From JANXSS01 sp040385645 (GTDB lineage: Bacteria > Pseudomonadota > Gammaproteobacteria > Burkholderiales > Burkholderiaceae_D), in assembly GCA_040385645.1 (NCBI GenBank), contig JAZKGZ010000006.1:1-64000 (forward strand): a stretch of DNA of 64,000 nucleotides, written 5' to 3'. Below are positions 47,173 to 54,701 of the stretch, piece after piece (positions within the stretch are counted from its first letter, which is position 1; every line of letters starts with the position of its first letter). The notes beneath the pieces were generated by a model. The model had not been told where the DNA came from. It saw only the letters and a program-made list of their open reading frames with translations, and did no database searches. The position numbers and the translations under genes are program-made.

Positions 47173-48366
47173 ATGAGCCAACTTCAAGAAGCCTACATCG
47201 TCGCCGCCACCCGTTCGCCCATCGGCAAAGCACCCCGCGGCATGTTTCGCCACACCCGCCCCGACGACCTGTTAGTGTCGGTCCTGCAGTCGGCGCTGGC
47301 GCAGGTGCCGGGTCTCGATCCGGCATTGATCGAAGATGCCATCGTCGGCTGTTCGTTTCCCGAAGGTGCACAAGGCTTGAATATGGCGCGCAACGCCGTG
47401 CTGCTGGCTGGCCTGCCCGACACCGTCGGCGGCGTGACCGTGAACCGCTATTGCGCATCCGGCATCACTGCCATCGCCATGGCAGCCGACCGTATTCGCA
47501 CCGGCCAGGCCGACGTGATGATCGCGGCAGGCGCGGAATCGATGTCGATGGTGCCGATGATGGGCTTTCATCCCGCAGTCAATCCACGCGTGTTCGAGGA
47601 CGAACATGTCGGCATGGCCTACGGCATGGGCTTGACTGCCGAGAACGTTGCCAGCCAATGGAAAGTGTCGCGCGAAGCGCAGGATCAGTTCGCCCTGGCA
47701 TCGCATCAAAAGGCATTGGCGGCGCAACAAGCAGGTGAATTCGATGCCGAGATGACGACAATCCAGATTGCCCAGCGCACGCCCAATACGGCAACCGGCG
47801 AGGTCGACATCACCCACCGCTCGGTACGCCAGGACGAAGGTGCCCGCGCCGATACCACCTTGGCGGCGCTGTCGGGATTGCGCCCGGTGTTTTCGGCAAA
47901 AGGTTCGGTCACGGCAGGCAACAGCTCGCAAATGTCGGACGGTGCCGGTGCCGTGATCCTGGTCAGCGAGCGTGTGCTCAAGCAATGCAATCTGGTGCCG
48001 CTGGCGCGGTTCGTATCGTTTTCCGTGCGCGGCGTGCCGCCGGAAATTATGGGAATCGGTCCGAAGGAAGCAATTCCCGCAGCGTTGAAAGCCGGCGGCT
48101 TGACGCTGGATCAGATCGACTGGATCGAATTGAACGAAGCCTTCGCTGCACAGGCGATTGCGGTGATTCAGGATCTCGGGCTCGATCCGGCAAAGGTCAA
48201 TCCTATGGGTGGAGCGATTGCGCTCGGGCATCCACTCGGCGCGACGGGTGCCATTCGTGCAGCGACGGTCATTCATGCGATGCGACGCAAGCAGCTCAAG
48301 TACGGCATGGTGACGATGTGCGTCGGCACCGGTATGGGTGCTGCCGGCATCTTCGAGCGTATGTAA
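47173..48366 (+). CDS. fadA: acetyl-CoA C-acyltransferase (thiolase)
   Basis: 397 residues from the ATG at 47173 (an in-frame upstream start at 47116 is not family-like). Thiolase with the nucleophilic cysteine in NRYCASGITA (C94), the signature MGGAIALGHPLGATGA and the second active cysteine in CVGTGMGAAG. It cleaves 3-ketoacyl-CoA with CoA in the last step of beta-oxidation. Sits directly after the fadB-like gene. Confidence 0.94.
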   Translation: MSQLQEAYIVAATRSPIGKAPRGMFRHTRPDDLLVSVLQSALAQVPGLDPALIEDAIVGCSFPEGAQGLNMARNAVLLAGLPDTVGGVTVNRYCASGITAIAMAADRIRTGQADVMIAAGAESMSMVPMMGFHPAVNPRVFEDEHVGMAYGMGLTAENVASQWKVSREAQDQFALASHQKALAAQQAGEFDAEMTTIQIAQRTPNTATGEVDITHRSVRQDEGARADTTLAALSGLRPVFSAKGSVTAGNSSQMSDGAGAVILVSERVLKQCNLVPLARFVSFSVRGVPPEIMGIGPKEAIPAALKAGGLTLDQIDWIELNEAFAAQAIAVIQDLGLDPAKVNPMGGAIALGHPLGATGAIRAATVIHAMRRKQLKYGMVTMCVGTGMGAAGIFERM

Positions 48367-48418
48367 GTCAAGCCCCCTCAGCCAAGCCACCTTAGCCAAG
48401 CCAACAGGATCGGGCGTC

Positions 48419-49189
48419 ATGGATATTAAACTCGGGAAGCAAGACGGTATCATGATCCTGCACTTCAATCGTGCAGACAAGAAGAATGCCATCACCGCTG
48501 CCATGTATCAGACGATGGCAGATGCCTTGGCCGCTGCTGAAAACGATGAATCGGTGCAGGTGGTGTTGATTACCGGGCATGCGCAGGTTTTTACCGCTGG
48601 CAACGATCTGGAGGATTTTCTGATAAATCCCCCGTTGCGCGCCGACAGCCCGGTATTTCGGTTCATGCATCAAATGGTGCACGCCACCAAGCCGGTGGTC
48701 GCTGCCGTGTCCGGTGCGGCAGTGGGCATCGGTACCACGTTGCTGTTGCATTGCGATCTCGTCTACGCAGCCGACACTGCCCGTTTCAGCCTGCCGTTCG
48801 TGCAGCTTGGGTTATGCCCGGAATTTGCATCGAGCCTGCTGCTGCAGCACACCGCAGGTTTTCAGCGTGCTGCGGAAAAACTCATGCTGGGTGAATCATT
48901 TTCAGCTATAGAAGCGTGTGAAATGGGATTGGTCAATCAGGTCGTCAGCGTCGAGGCTTTGCCGGAGTTCGCGCGTGCGCAGGCGTCCAGGCTTGCTGCA
49001 TTGCCAGTCGATTCCGTACGTATTACCAAGCGCCTCATGACAGCCGACCGGCGGCCAACGATCGAAGCCAGGATCGCTGAAGAAAATGCCGCATTCAGCC
49101 GTCTGTTGCAGGCTCCGGAGGCTAAAAAAGCGATTGTCGGATTTCTCGAAAAGCGTAAGCCGACGTTGCAGGGCAACGGTACAAGGTAA
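48419..49189 (+). CDS. enoyl-CoA hydratase/isomerase
   Basis: 256 residues from the ATG at 48419. Crotonase fold with HFNRADKKNAITAAMY, the oxyanion loop GHAQVFTAGNDLEDF and GAAVGIGTTLLLHCDLVYA. The active-site pattern fits both hydratase and isomerase; one glutamate usual in hydratases is not obvious, so the exact reaction is open. Last gene of the tetR-acd-fadB-fadA-ech operon. Confidence 0.9.
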   Translation: MDIKLGKQDGIMILHFNRADKKNAITAAMYQTMADALAAAENDESVQVVLITGHAQVFTAGNDLEDFLINPPLRADSPVFRFMHQMVHATKPVVAAVSGAAVGIGTTLLLHCDLVYAADTARFSLPFVQLGLCPEFASSLLLQHTAGFQRAAEKLMLGESFSAIEACEMGLVNQVVSVEALPEFARAQASRLAALPVDSVRITKRLMTADRRPTIEARIAEENAAFSRLLQAPEAKKAIVGFLEKRKPTLQGNGTR

Positions 49190-49283
49190 GGGTACAAGGC
49201 AAGGGTGTAAGCTAGCGTTCCATGCAGGGTTCTCTTGAAAACGGTCTGTAGACTCTACGGATATTTGCGCCACTTGAAATCAT

Positions 49284-49892
49284 ATGACTACGACGCTTTG
49301 CAAAATACTGCGGCAATATCGCGCTGCCTGTCGCCCCAAGCTACTATTTGCTATTGCGGCCTCGGTGGTCTCGACCGGCTGCATGACGCCCCAAAAAGAA
49401 GCTTATGACAATGAAGAATTCATTTCAGGCAATGCCTATTCCCACAGCCTCGCAGGAACCGCCCCGGCTACTTGTGAAGCCGCGCGGCGGGCGTTGTTAA
49501 GCCAGGGATATATCGTTACCGAAGCCACGCCTGCGCTGGTAACCGGCAACAAGAAATTTCAGCGCGATAGGAATTCTCATGCGCAGATCGATTTTCATGT
49601 GGTGTGCGCACCCGATAGCGAAGGTAGCAATGCTACTACCGCGTTTGCCAACGCCGTGCGGCAAACCTACTCCCTGAAAAAAAGCAGTACTTCGGCTAGC
49701 GTCGGCGTCGGCGTACTGGGATCGGTATCGATGCCAGTCGGTTCCTCCGACGAATCGATGGTGAAAATCGGCGCTGAAACGATTGCCTCGAAAAAATTCT
49801 ACGACCAATTTTTCGAGCGAGTGGAAAGCTATCTGGATGTTCTGGCACCTGTTAAAACAGAGCCCCAAACACCGGAAGCGCCGAATGAATAA
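49284..49892 (+). CDS. DUF2242 lipoprotein
   Basis: 202 residues. A basic N-terminus, then a hydrophobic segment ending in the lipobox VSTGC (cysteine about residue 33). The body contains CEAARRALLSQGYIV and KIGAETIASKKFYDQFF, matching the DUF2242 family of betaproteobacterial lipoproteins of unknown function. Probably anchored in the outer membrane on the periplasmic side. Confidence 0.82.
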   Translation: MTTTLCKILRQYRAACRPKLLFAIAASVVSTGCMTPQKEAYDNEEFISGNAYSHSLAGTAPATCEAARRALLSQGYIVTEATPALVTGNKKFQRDRNSHAQIDFHVVCAPDSEGSNATTAFANAVRQTYSLKKSSTSASVGVGVLGSVSMPVGSSDESMVKIGAETIASKKFYDQFFERVESYLDVLAPVKTEPQTPEAPNE

Positions 49893-49921
49893 AGCGTTTG
49901 CAGAGTGATATTATCTTGCTC

Positions 49922-50326
49922 ATGCGAACCGATATCCACTTTCTCATCGTCAACGATGCTGCGCCGATGCGCAATGTCGTCATCCACCTTCTCAAAGAAC
50001 TCGGCTATCTGAAAATTTCGGAAGCGGTCGACGGTGCCATGGCGCTGCGTGCATTTAAAAATGCACAAGTGGTCGGTGCGCCAATCAGCTTCGTCATTAC
50101 CGACTGCGCTATGCCGATCATGAATGGCCTGGATCTGATTCGCACGATCCGCGCCACCCCCGAGCTAGCGGATTTGCCAGTGCTGATGGTTACGCCCGAA
50201 GCCAAGCGAGAAAACATTCTGGCTGCCATGGAAGCGGGGACCGACGACTACATCGTCCGTCCCTTTAGCGCTGCGGCTCTTGGTCGCAAGCTCGACCGTA
50301 TCCTTGTGCAGAAAGCCTCGGCCTAA
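49922..50326 (+). CDS. CheY-like single-domain response regulator
   Basis: 134 residues from the ATG at 49922; an 8-residue upstream extension is possible. A receiver domain only: phospho-acceptor aspartate in VITDCAMPIMNG (about 61), the threonine/lysine switch region VTPEAKREN. The acidic pair near the N-terminus reads NDA instead of the usual DD, so metal binding may be unusual. No kinase or chemotaxis gene is nearby. Confidence 0.88.
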   Translation: MRTDIHFLIVNDAAPMRNVVIHLLKELGYLKISEAVDGAMALRAFKNAQVVGAPISFVITDCAMPIMNGLDLIRTIRATPELADLPVLMVTPEAKRENILAAMEAGTDDYIVRPFSAAALGRKLDRILVQKASA

Positions 50327-50418
50327 ATGCTTTTTGCACTCCGCTTTCACCTGCTAAATCTTGCGCCAGAATTTACGTTAACTTCGTGTAAATTTTACGC
50401 CGAATTATTCCGCAAAAA

Positions 50419-51582
50419 TTAAGCAAAAGCTTTTAGTCCTCGGTCAATTATTTCCACTTGCAAGTCGGCTTGGAAAATTTTGATCTGCAATTGAGAAGCG
50501 AGCTCAGCCAGGTCATCATGAATGACGGCAAATTCCTCCTGAATCATTGTTGTCGATGCCGACGGTGCAGTCGCCACTGACGCCGAGCCTGTGTCGATCA
50601 ATGGCGCAATGGTGTCAAGAACGGATTGTGCTCTCGATTTCACCGCAGCCAGGTGCGCCTTCGTTCGAGAAACGACATCCGCGTCTACGCGCAACCGCTT
50701 CATCGATGCAGGAAGTGCTGGCAGTACGTCGATCGGTGTTTCGTTACATTTAAATTCTAAGAGAGAATCGGGCAGCTTTGGAAAACTTTTGATTTGCGTG
50801 TTGTGAGCGCTAAATAATTTTAGCCGCTCTGGAAACGCCGGCAATTCCGAAATATCGTTGCCTGAAATGCTTAGGTCAGATAATGATTTTGGTAGCTCTG
50901 GTAAAGCAGAAAAATGATTGCAGTCTAAAAATAAAATCTCCAAAAAGCGCGGCAACTCCGGAAGACCGGATAAGCCACAGTTTCCAACTTGCAGCTCCTT
51001 CAGCAATGCGGGCAACTCGCTGGGTACGGTTCCGATTGGATTGTCATTAAGTAATAATGCGTCTAAGTTTTGTGGCAGGTTTTCTGGAGTTGCTTTAAGC
51101 CGATTGCCTTCCAAGTCCAAACGGGTAAAGCCCGGTGGTAAGTTTTGCGGCAGCTCCTGCAAATTCATGTGAAAAAAGTCCAGTTCAAACTTTTTCGATT
51201 TCGGGTCTGCCAGAAATTGCTTCATCACAATAACGGCTTCATCGCGTTTTTCGTCTGCCGCTGCCGTCGGTGACGTCGCCCAGGCTTGCCATTCCGCATG
51301 ATATGTTTCGGCAGTTCGCTCCACGCCAGCTATCCGGCCTGAAAGATCGACATGTTCGAGCCTTGCCATCGCCTGCGTTAAAACGTCGGATCCGGCTGTA
51401 GGATGGGATTGCTGTCGCCGTACATTTGCGCGTGCCAAAGGTTGTAGCCGGGAATGGGTAGAACGGCTCACGCGAGTCGGTTCTGCCGAGTTTGCTGATG
51501 CCTGGTCGCCGGTCGGCGCTGCCGAAGCAGATTCTGCGTTCGGTAAAGTTCCTGGAGGTTGTGAGGGGCGATAAGGTTTCAT
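50419..51582 (-). CDS. LPX-type leucine-rich-repeat protein, candidate secreted effector
   Basis: 387 residues. N-terminal about 60 residues are Ser/Ala/Pro-rich without signal peptide; then a helical domain (YHAEWQAWATSP, about 95-135) shared with the frameshifted gene at 52915-54209; then about nine LRRs of the bacterial LPX type (LPELPRFLEIL, LPELPKSLSDL, LPAFPERLKLF) at about 140-300; then a helical C-terminal tail. The repeat type is that of YopM and of the IpaH/SspH ubiquitin ligases, but the catalytic NEL domain (about 280 residues) is absent, so it is YopM-like. Adjacent to rnpB and reading away from it. Confidence 0.78.
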   Translation of the reverse strand: MKPYRPSQPPGTLPNAESASAAPTGDQASANSAEPTRVSRSTHSRLQPLARANVRRQQSHPTAGSDVLTQAMARLEHVDLSGRIAGVERTAETYHAEWQAWATSPTAAADEKRDEAVIVMKQFLADPKSKKFELDFFHMNLQELPQNLPPGFTRLDLEGNRLKATPENLPQNLDALLLNDNPIGTVPSELPALLKELQVGNCGLSGLPELPRFLEILFLDCNHFSALPELPKSLSDLSISGNDISELPAFPERLKLFSAHNTQIKSFPKLPDSLLEFKCNETPIDVLPALPASMKRLRVDADVVSRTKAHLAAVKSRAQSVLDTIAPLIDTGSASVATAPSASTTMIQEEFAVIHDDLAELASQLQIKIFQADLQVEIIDRGLKAFA

Positions 51583-51765
51583 AGAAATGCCTATGTAAAA
51601 ATATGTATGAAAAATAAAAAACTTGAAAGTGCTTATGATTTTCGCAAGATAATCGAATTATTTAAAATTAAATAAAGATTTAGCAAAAGTTGTAAAAAGT
51701 CATTCGCTTGCTCGCGCCAAAGTGCCGCGCCAGTATTGATCACGGTTCTCATGATCCCCCTAAGT

Positions 51766-51771
51766 TACAAT
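51766..51771 (+). promoter_or_regulatory. -10 box of rnpB
   Basis: TACAAT at 51766-51771 lies 6 bp before the first base of helix P1, where transcription is expected to start. No good -35 box is seen at the standard distance (the TTGATC at 51736 is too far). Confidence 0.5.
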
Positions 51772-51777
51772 GCCTTC

Positions 51778-52167
51778 GAAGCAAGCCAAGGCAGCCGCTG
51801 GCGAGCGTGTTCGGCAAGCAGTTGATTTCGGTCATCGGCAGGCCCGCAGCGCTCGCGGGAGGAAGGTCCGGACTCCATAGAGCAGGGTGACGGTTAACGG
51901 CCGTCCGCCGTGAGGCGAGGAATAGGGCCACAGAGACGAGTCTTTGGGACCGGGGAGGGCGAAAGCCGCTCCCTGCGTCACAAAGGGTGAAACGCGGTAA
52001 CCTCCACTCGGAGCAATTCCAAATAGGCACGCGTTGATGCTGCTCGCGGAGCGTGCGGGTAGGAAGCTTGAGCCGTGGAGTAATTCACGGCCTAGAGGAA
52101 TGGTTGCTATAACGCCCGGTTCACGCCGGGCGTCGTAACAGAATCCGGCCTATCGGCTTGCTTCACT
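51778..52167 (+). ncRNA. rnpB: RNase P RNA (M1 RNA), bacterial class A
   Basis: About 390 nt. Helix P1 closes GAAGCAAGCC (51778) with GGCTTGCTTC (ending 52164). Conserved blocks in order: GAGGAAGGTCCGGACTCC, CAGGGTG, GAGGCGAGGAATAGGGCCACAGAGACGAG region (CR-II), GGGTGAAACGCGGTAACCTCC, ATAGGCACGCG, GGTAGGAAGCTTGAG, and the 3' CAGAATCCGGCCTAT before P1. The ribozyme trims the 5' leader of pre-tRNA. Its last 146 nt are duplicated downstream at 52756 and, more diverged, at 54454. Confidence 0.95.
52022..52167 (+). repeat. rnpB 3'-end repeat, copy 1 (native)
   Basis: The last 146 nt of intact rnpB. Copy 2 at 52756-52901 matches it over the same length with three substitutions; copy 3 at 54454-54566 matches its last about 113 nt with around a dozen substitutions. 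Cargo lies between copies: brnT-brnA between 1 and 2, a frameshifted LRR gene between 2 and 3. Confidence 0.9.
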
Positions 52168-52171
52168 GATT

Positions 52172-52200
52172 TTGACAAAAATACGTTTTGTATATACACT
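52172..52200 (+). promoter_or_regulatory. brnT promoter with overlapping inverted repeat
   Basis: TTGACA (52172-52177), 17-bp spacer, TACACT (52195-52200). An inverted repeat ACAAAA-N5-TTTTGT (52175-52191) sits in the spacer, a likely site for autoregulation by the BrnA antitoxin. The expected start of transcription is at or within a few bases of the brnT ATG, and no ribosome site precedes it, so a leaderless mRNA is possible. Confidence 0.55.
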
Positions 52201-52206
52201 TTCTAC

Positions 52207-52482
52207 ATGGAGTTTACTTGGTCAGAAACGAAACGCGCCACGAACATCAAAATTCACAGGCTTGATTTCGTTGATGCGCAGAGGGTATTTGAAGGCTTGA
52301 CTTACACCTTTGAAGACGACCGTTTCTCCTACGGTGAGCAACGCTTTGTCACGCTGGGACTGCTTGCCGGAATTACTGTCTCAGTCGTGCATACGGAGAA
52401 TGAATATGAAATCCGCATCATCTCGTTCCGCAAAGCTACCAAACGCGAATCGCAAATCTACTTTGACAGAATCCAAAACTGA
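52207..52482 (+). CDS. brnT: BrnT-family toxin
   Basis: 91 residues. Matches the BrnT ribonuclease toxin: MEFTWSETKRATNIKIH at the start, AQRVFEG, DDRFSYGEQRFVTLGLL in the middle and EIRIISFRKATKRE at the end. BrnT blocks translation by cleaving RNA until bound by BrnA. It starts 40 bp after the rnpB 3' end, which supports arrival as cargo at that site. Overlaps brnA by 77 bp. Confidence 0.9.
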   Translation: MEFTWSETKRATNIKIHRLDFVDAQRVFEGLTYTFEDDRFSYGEQRFVTLGLLAGITVSVVHTENEYEIRIISFRKATKRESQIYFDRIQN

Positions 52483-52714
52483 TTGGGCTAGTCTCAAAGC
52501 CGACGATCCCACAACAAATGCTGAACATCTGGAAGCCTCTTTGGATCACATCGTTCAGGGTATTGTTCGACGTGGGCTTCGGCCTTTACCGCCAAAGACA
52601 TCTATTTCACTACGCGTGGATCAAGATGTTTTGGAGTGGTTCAAAGCACAAGGTGCCGGGTATCAAACTCGCATTAATACTGTGCTGCGAGCATTTCGTG
52701 ACGCATCTGTATGA
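52406..52714 (+). CDS. brnA: BrnA-family antitoxin
   Basis: 102 residues from the ATG at 52406, chosen for GGAG 7 bp upstream. The ribbon-helix-helix signature is SISLRVDQDVLEWFKAQGAG followed by YQTRINTVLRAF. It neutralises BrnT and represses the operon. The start lies inside brnT, so the two are co-translated. The N-terminal half is Lys/Ser/Asp-rich and unstructured. Confidence 0.9.
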   Translation: MKSASSRSAKLPNANRKSTLTESKTDWASLKADDPTTNAEHLEASLDHIVQGIVRRGLRPLPPKTSISLRVDQDVLEWFKAQGAGYQTRINTVLRAFRDASV

Positions 52715-52755
52715 TTGTGAAATGCGCACAAATCCGCACATCAAATAGCTGACCC

Positions 52756-52901
52756 AATAGGCACGCGTTGATGCTGCTCGCGGAGCGTGCGGGTAGGAAG
52801 CTTGAGCCGTGGAGTAATTCACGGCCTAGAGGAATGGCTGCCATAACGTCCGGTTCACGCCGGGCGTCGTAACAGAATCCGGCCTATCGGCTTGCTTCAC
52901 T
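52756..52901 (+). repeat. rnpB 3'-end repeat, copy 2
   Basis: 146 bp identical to 52022-52167 except for three substitutions near the middle (T to C, T to C, C to T). It includes the region from AATAGGCACGCG to the 3' strand of P1 and the following CACT. It cannot form RNase P RNA on its own. It marks the right-hand boundary of the brnT-brnA insert. Confidence 0.92.
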
Positions 52902-52914
52902 TTTTTTGCCGCGT

Positions 52915-54209
52915 TCAGCCTTTATAGTTTTGATAATAAGGGGGTGAAAAAGGCGTGAGGATGCGGAATTGGTTTCTTGCAAAGGCGATACGCTGCTCAA
53001 GCGCAGAGGCCGCTGCTCGGTTTTCAGGCGTATCTGGGGCGTGCGGTCGATAGGGCGGTCTAATCATCTGCTCGTATCTACTTAAAAATTCTTCTGGGGT
53101 GGAATGGACGGGAAATTCTTTTATTTGGGGTACATGCCCGGGCTCGTTGCGTGGGTACATCTGGTCGAGTTCCCACTTCGCACTGCTGATTTCGAGCTCC
53201 CAATGCCGGCAAGTGTTGAAGATTGTCCTGTTACCAGCTTTATTGTCAGCCAGCAAGTTTTGCAAGCTGTTTGGCAATGCAGGCAGCAGATTTAGATAAG
53301 GATTATTCTCAACGTTCAAACTCACCAGCGTATCCGGCAATAGCGGCAATTCTGTCAGGTTGTTATTTGATGCGTCCAAATCTCTCAAGGAGGGTGGCAG
53401 TGGCGGTAATTCCTTTAAGCTATTATTGGAAACGGTCAGTCTGAATAATGTTAAGGGAATTGGTGGCAGCGTCTCTAGTTTGTTATTGGCGGCATCCAGG
53501 TGGCCAATTTCTCCGGCAACGCTGGCAAAGCGGTCAATAAATTCGATGTAACACCTAAAAATTTTAAGGAAGCCGGCAATGCTGGCAAAGTAGTCAAACA
53601 ATTACGTGGCGCGTTGAAATATTGCAGCATCGGCGGCAACACTGCCACGCAGCTGAGCTGGTTTCCGGAAAGCTGTAAATCGGTCAGCAAATTAGGTAAG
53701 GCTGTTGGAAGTTGTTGCAAATTGTTATGCGAAACATCGAGACTCGTGAGCGATGCAGGCAAATCTACGGGTAATTGATTGATCGCGTTAGACGAAAGGG
53801 AAAGACGTTTTACTAGTGGCGGTAACAACGGAGGAACCGTGCTGATTTTTTCTCTTACAAGGGACAGATAACCGCTTTCAGGCGGGTTGGCGAGAAATCT
53901 TTTGAGTTTTCTTACTGTTTGAGCACGCAATTCTCCTTCCGGCATGTTGGATAAATTTGCCCAGGCATCCCATGCTTTATGGTGGTCTTCGACGGTGTTT
54001 ATTGGCGCATCTGGCATCGGCGCGCTTACAAAAGTAGAACGCGGTGGCTGCAGTGGCATACCGACGCGCCGCAGCGTAGAAAACCGTTGTGTAGGCTGGA
54101 AATTTTGAAGTGCCGCAGTCTCTGACGAACTGGCAGCATCTAGTTGAAGCGGCGATTGCTCTGACAAGGACAAGTTACGCAGGCTCGGCGGCGGGGATGT
54201 GGTTCTCAT
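52915..54209 (-). pseudogene. LPX-type LRR protein gene, frameshifted
   Basis: Two overlapping minus-strand frames together encode one protein of about 430 residues. The 5' part (to 53475) has a Ser-rich N-terminus, the helical HKAWDAWANLSN domain and LPX repeats up to ALPEKLAT; the 3' part (from about 53505 to 52915) continues with LDAANNKLETLPPIP, more LPX repeats, and a C-terminal helical tail ending YYQNYKG. The repeat register is broken at 53496-53503 as if one base were missing (GCC ACC TGG where GCC ACN CTG GAT is expected). Either a recent pseudogene or a sequencing error. It is a paralogue of 50419-51582 and lies between rnpB-tail copies 2 and 3. Confidence 0.8.
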
Positions 54210-54453
54210 TTAAATTTCTTCACAAAGTCATTTAAAACGGTTTTGGCGCGCGGTTAAAAAATCCACGGACCTGAAATGTGCGATTCGTTCTCGACGCGAA
54301 GTTTATACGCGTTGTTGTATTTTTTGTATCATATTTAATCGATGCGATGAACCCTGAACTTCGTGAAATTTGGGTGAAATTCGATCCTGACCCTGTTCAC
54401 CGCCCGGGGAGGGGAACACTACTTTCATCTTTATTAAACTTTGCATGAGGCCT
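54210..54453. other. gap between the LRR pseudogene and rnpB-tail copy 3
   Basis: 244 bp. The left part is the upstream region of the LRR pseudogene. An unrecognised 33-codon plus-strand frame (54347-54448) begins MNPELREIW and ends just before the repeat; it has no ribosome site and may be a fragment of lost cargo. Confidence 0.4.
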
Positions 54454-54566
54454 GTGGGTAGAAAGCTTGAGCCTTGGAGTGATTCACGGCTTAGAGGAAT
54501 GGCTGGCATAGTGCCCGGTTCACGCTTGGCGTCGTAACAGAATCCGGCCTATCGGCTTGCTTCACT
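54454..54566 (+). repeat. rnpB 3'-end repeat, copy 3 (diverged, truncated)
   Basis: About 113 bp matching the last part of rnpB, from GGGTAG-AAGCTTGAGCC to CGGCTTGCTTCACT, with about a dozen substitutions. At two positions where copies 1 and 2 differ it agrees with copy 2 (GGCTG, CAT), suggesting that copies 2 and 3 share a later ancestor than copy 1. The upstream third of the 146-bp unit is missing. Confidence 0.85.
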
Positions 54567-54701
54567 TTGTTTACAGAGCAATTTTTCTGAAAAGCTCGCT
54601 TGGTCTACACAAGTTGCGGGTCATAACTGTAGCGAAGAATGCGTTTGTAATACTGTCAGCCCTAATGTGATGCTTAGTTAACATTTAATAACTAGCGGTA
54701 A

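Noticed and set aside
45972..47174. 400-codon minus-strand open frame over the fadB-like gene
   Set aside because: Antisense shadow; no ribosome site or domain.
47272..48504. 410-codon minus-strand open frame over the thiolase gene
   Set aside because: Antisense shadow of the thiolase, whose catalytic motifs are intact on the plus strand.
50356..50400. Imperfect AT-rich hairpin between the CheY-like gene and the LRR gene
   Set aside because: The arms around GTTAACTTCGT are short and AT-only, with no convincing T tract; too weak to call a terminator.
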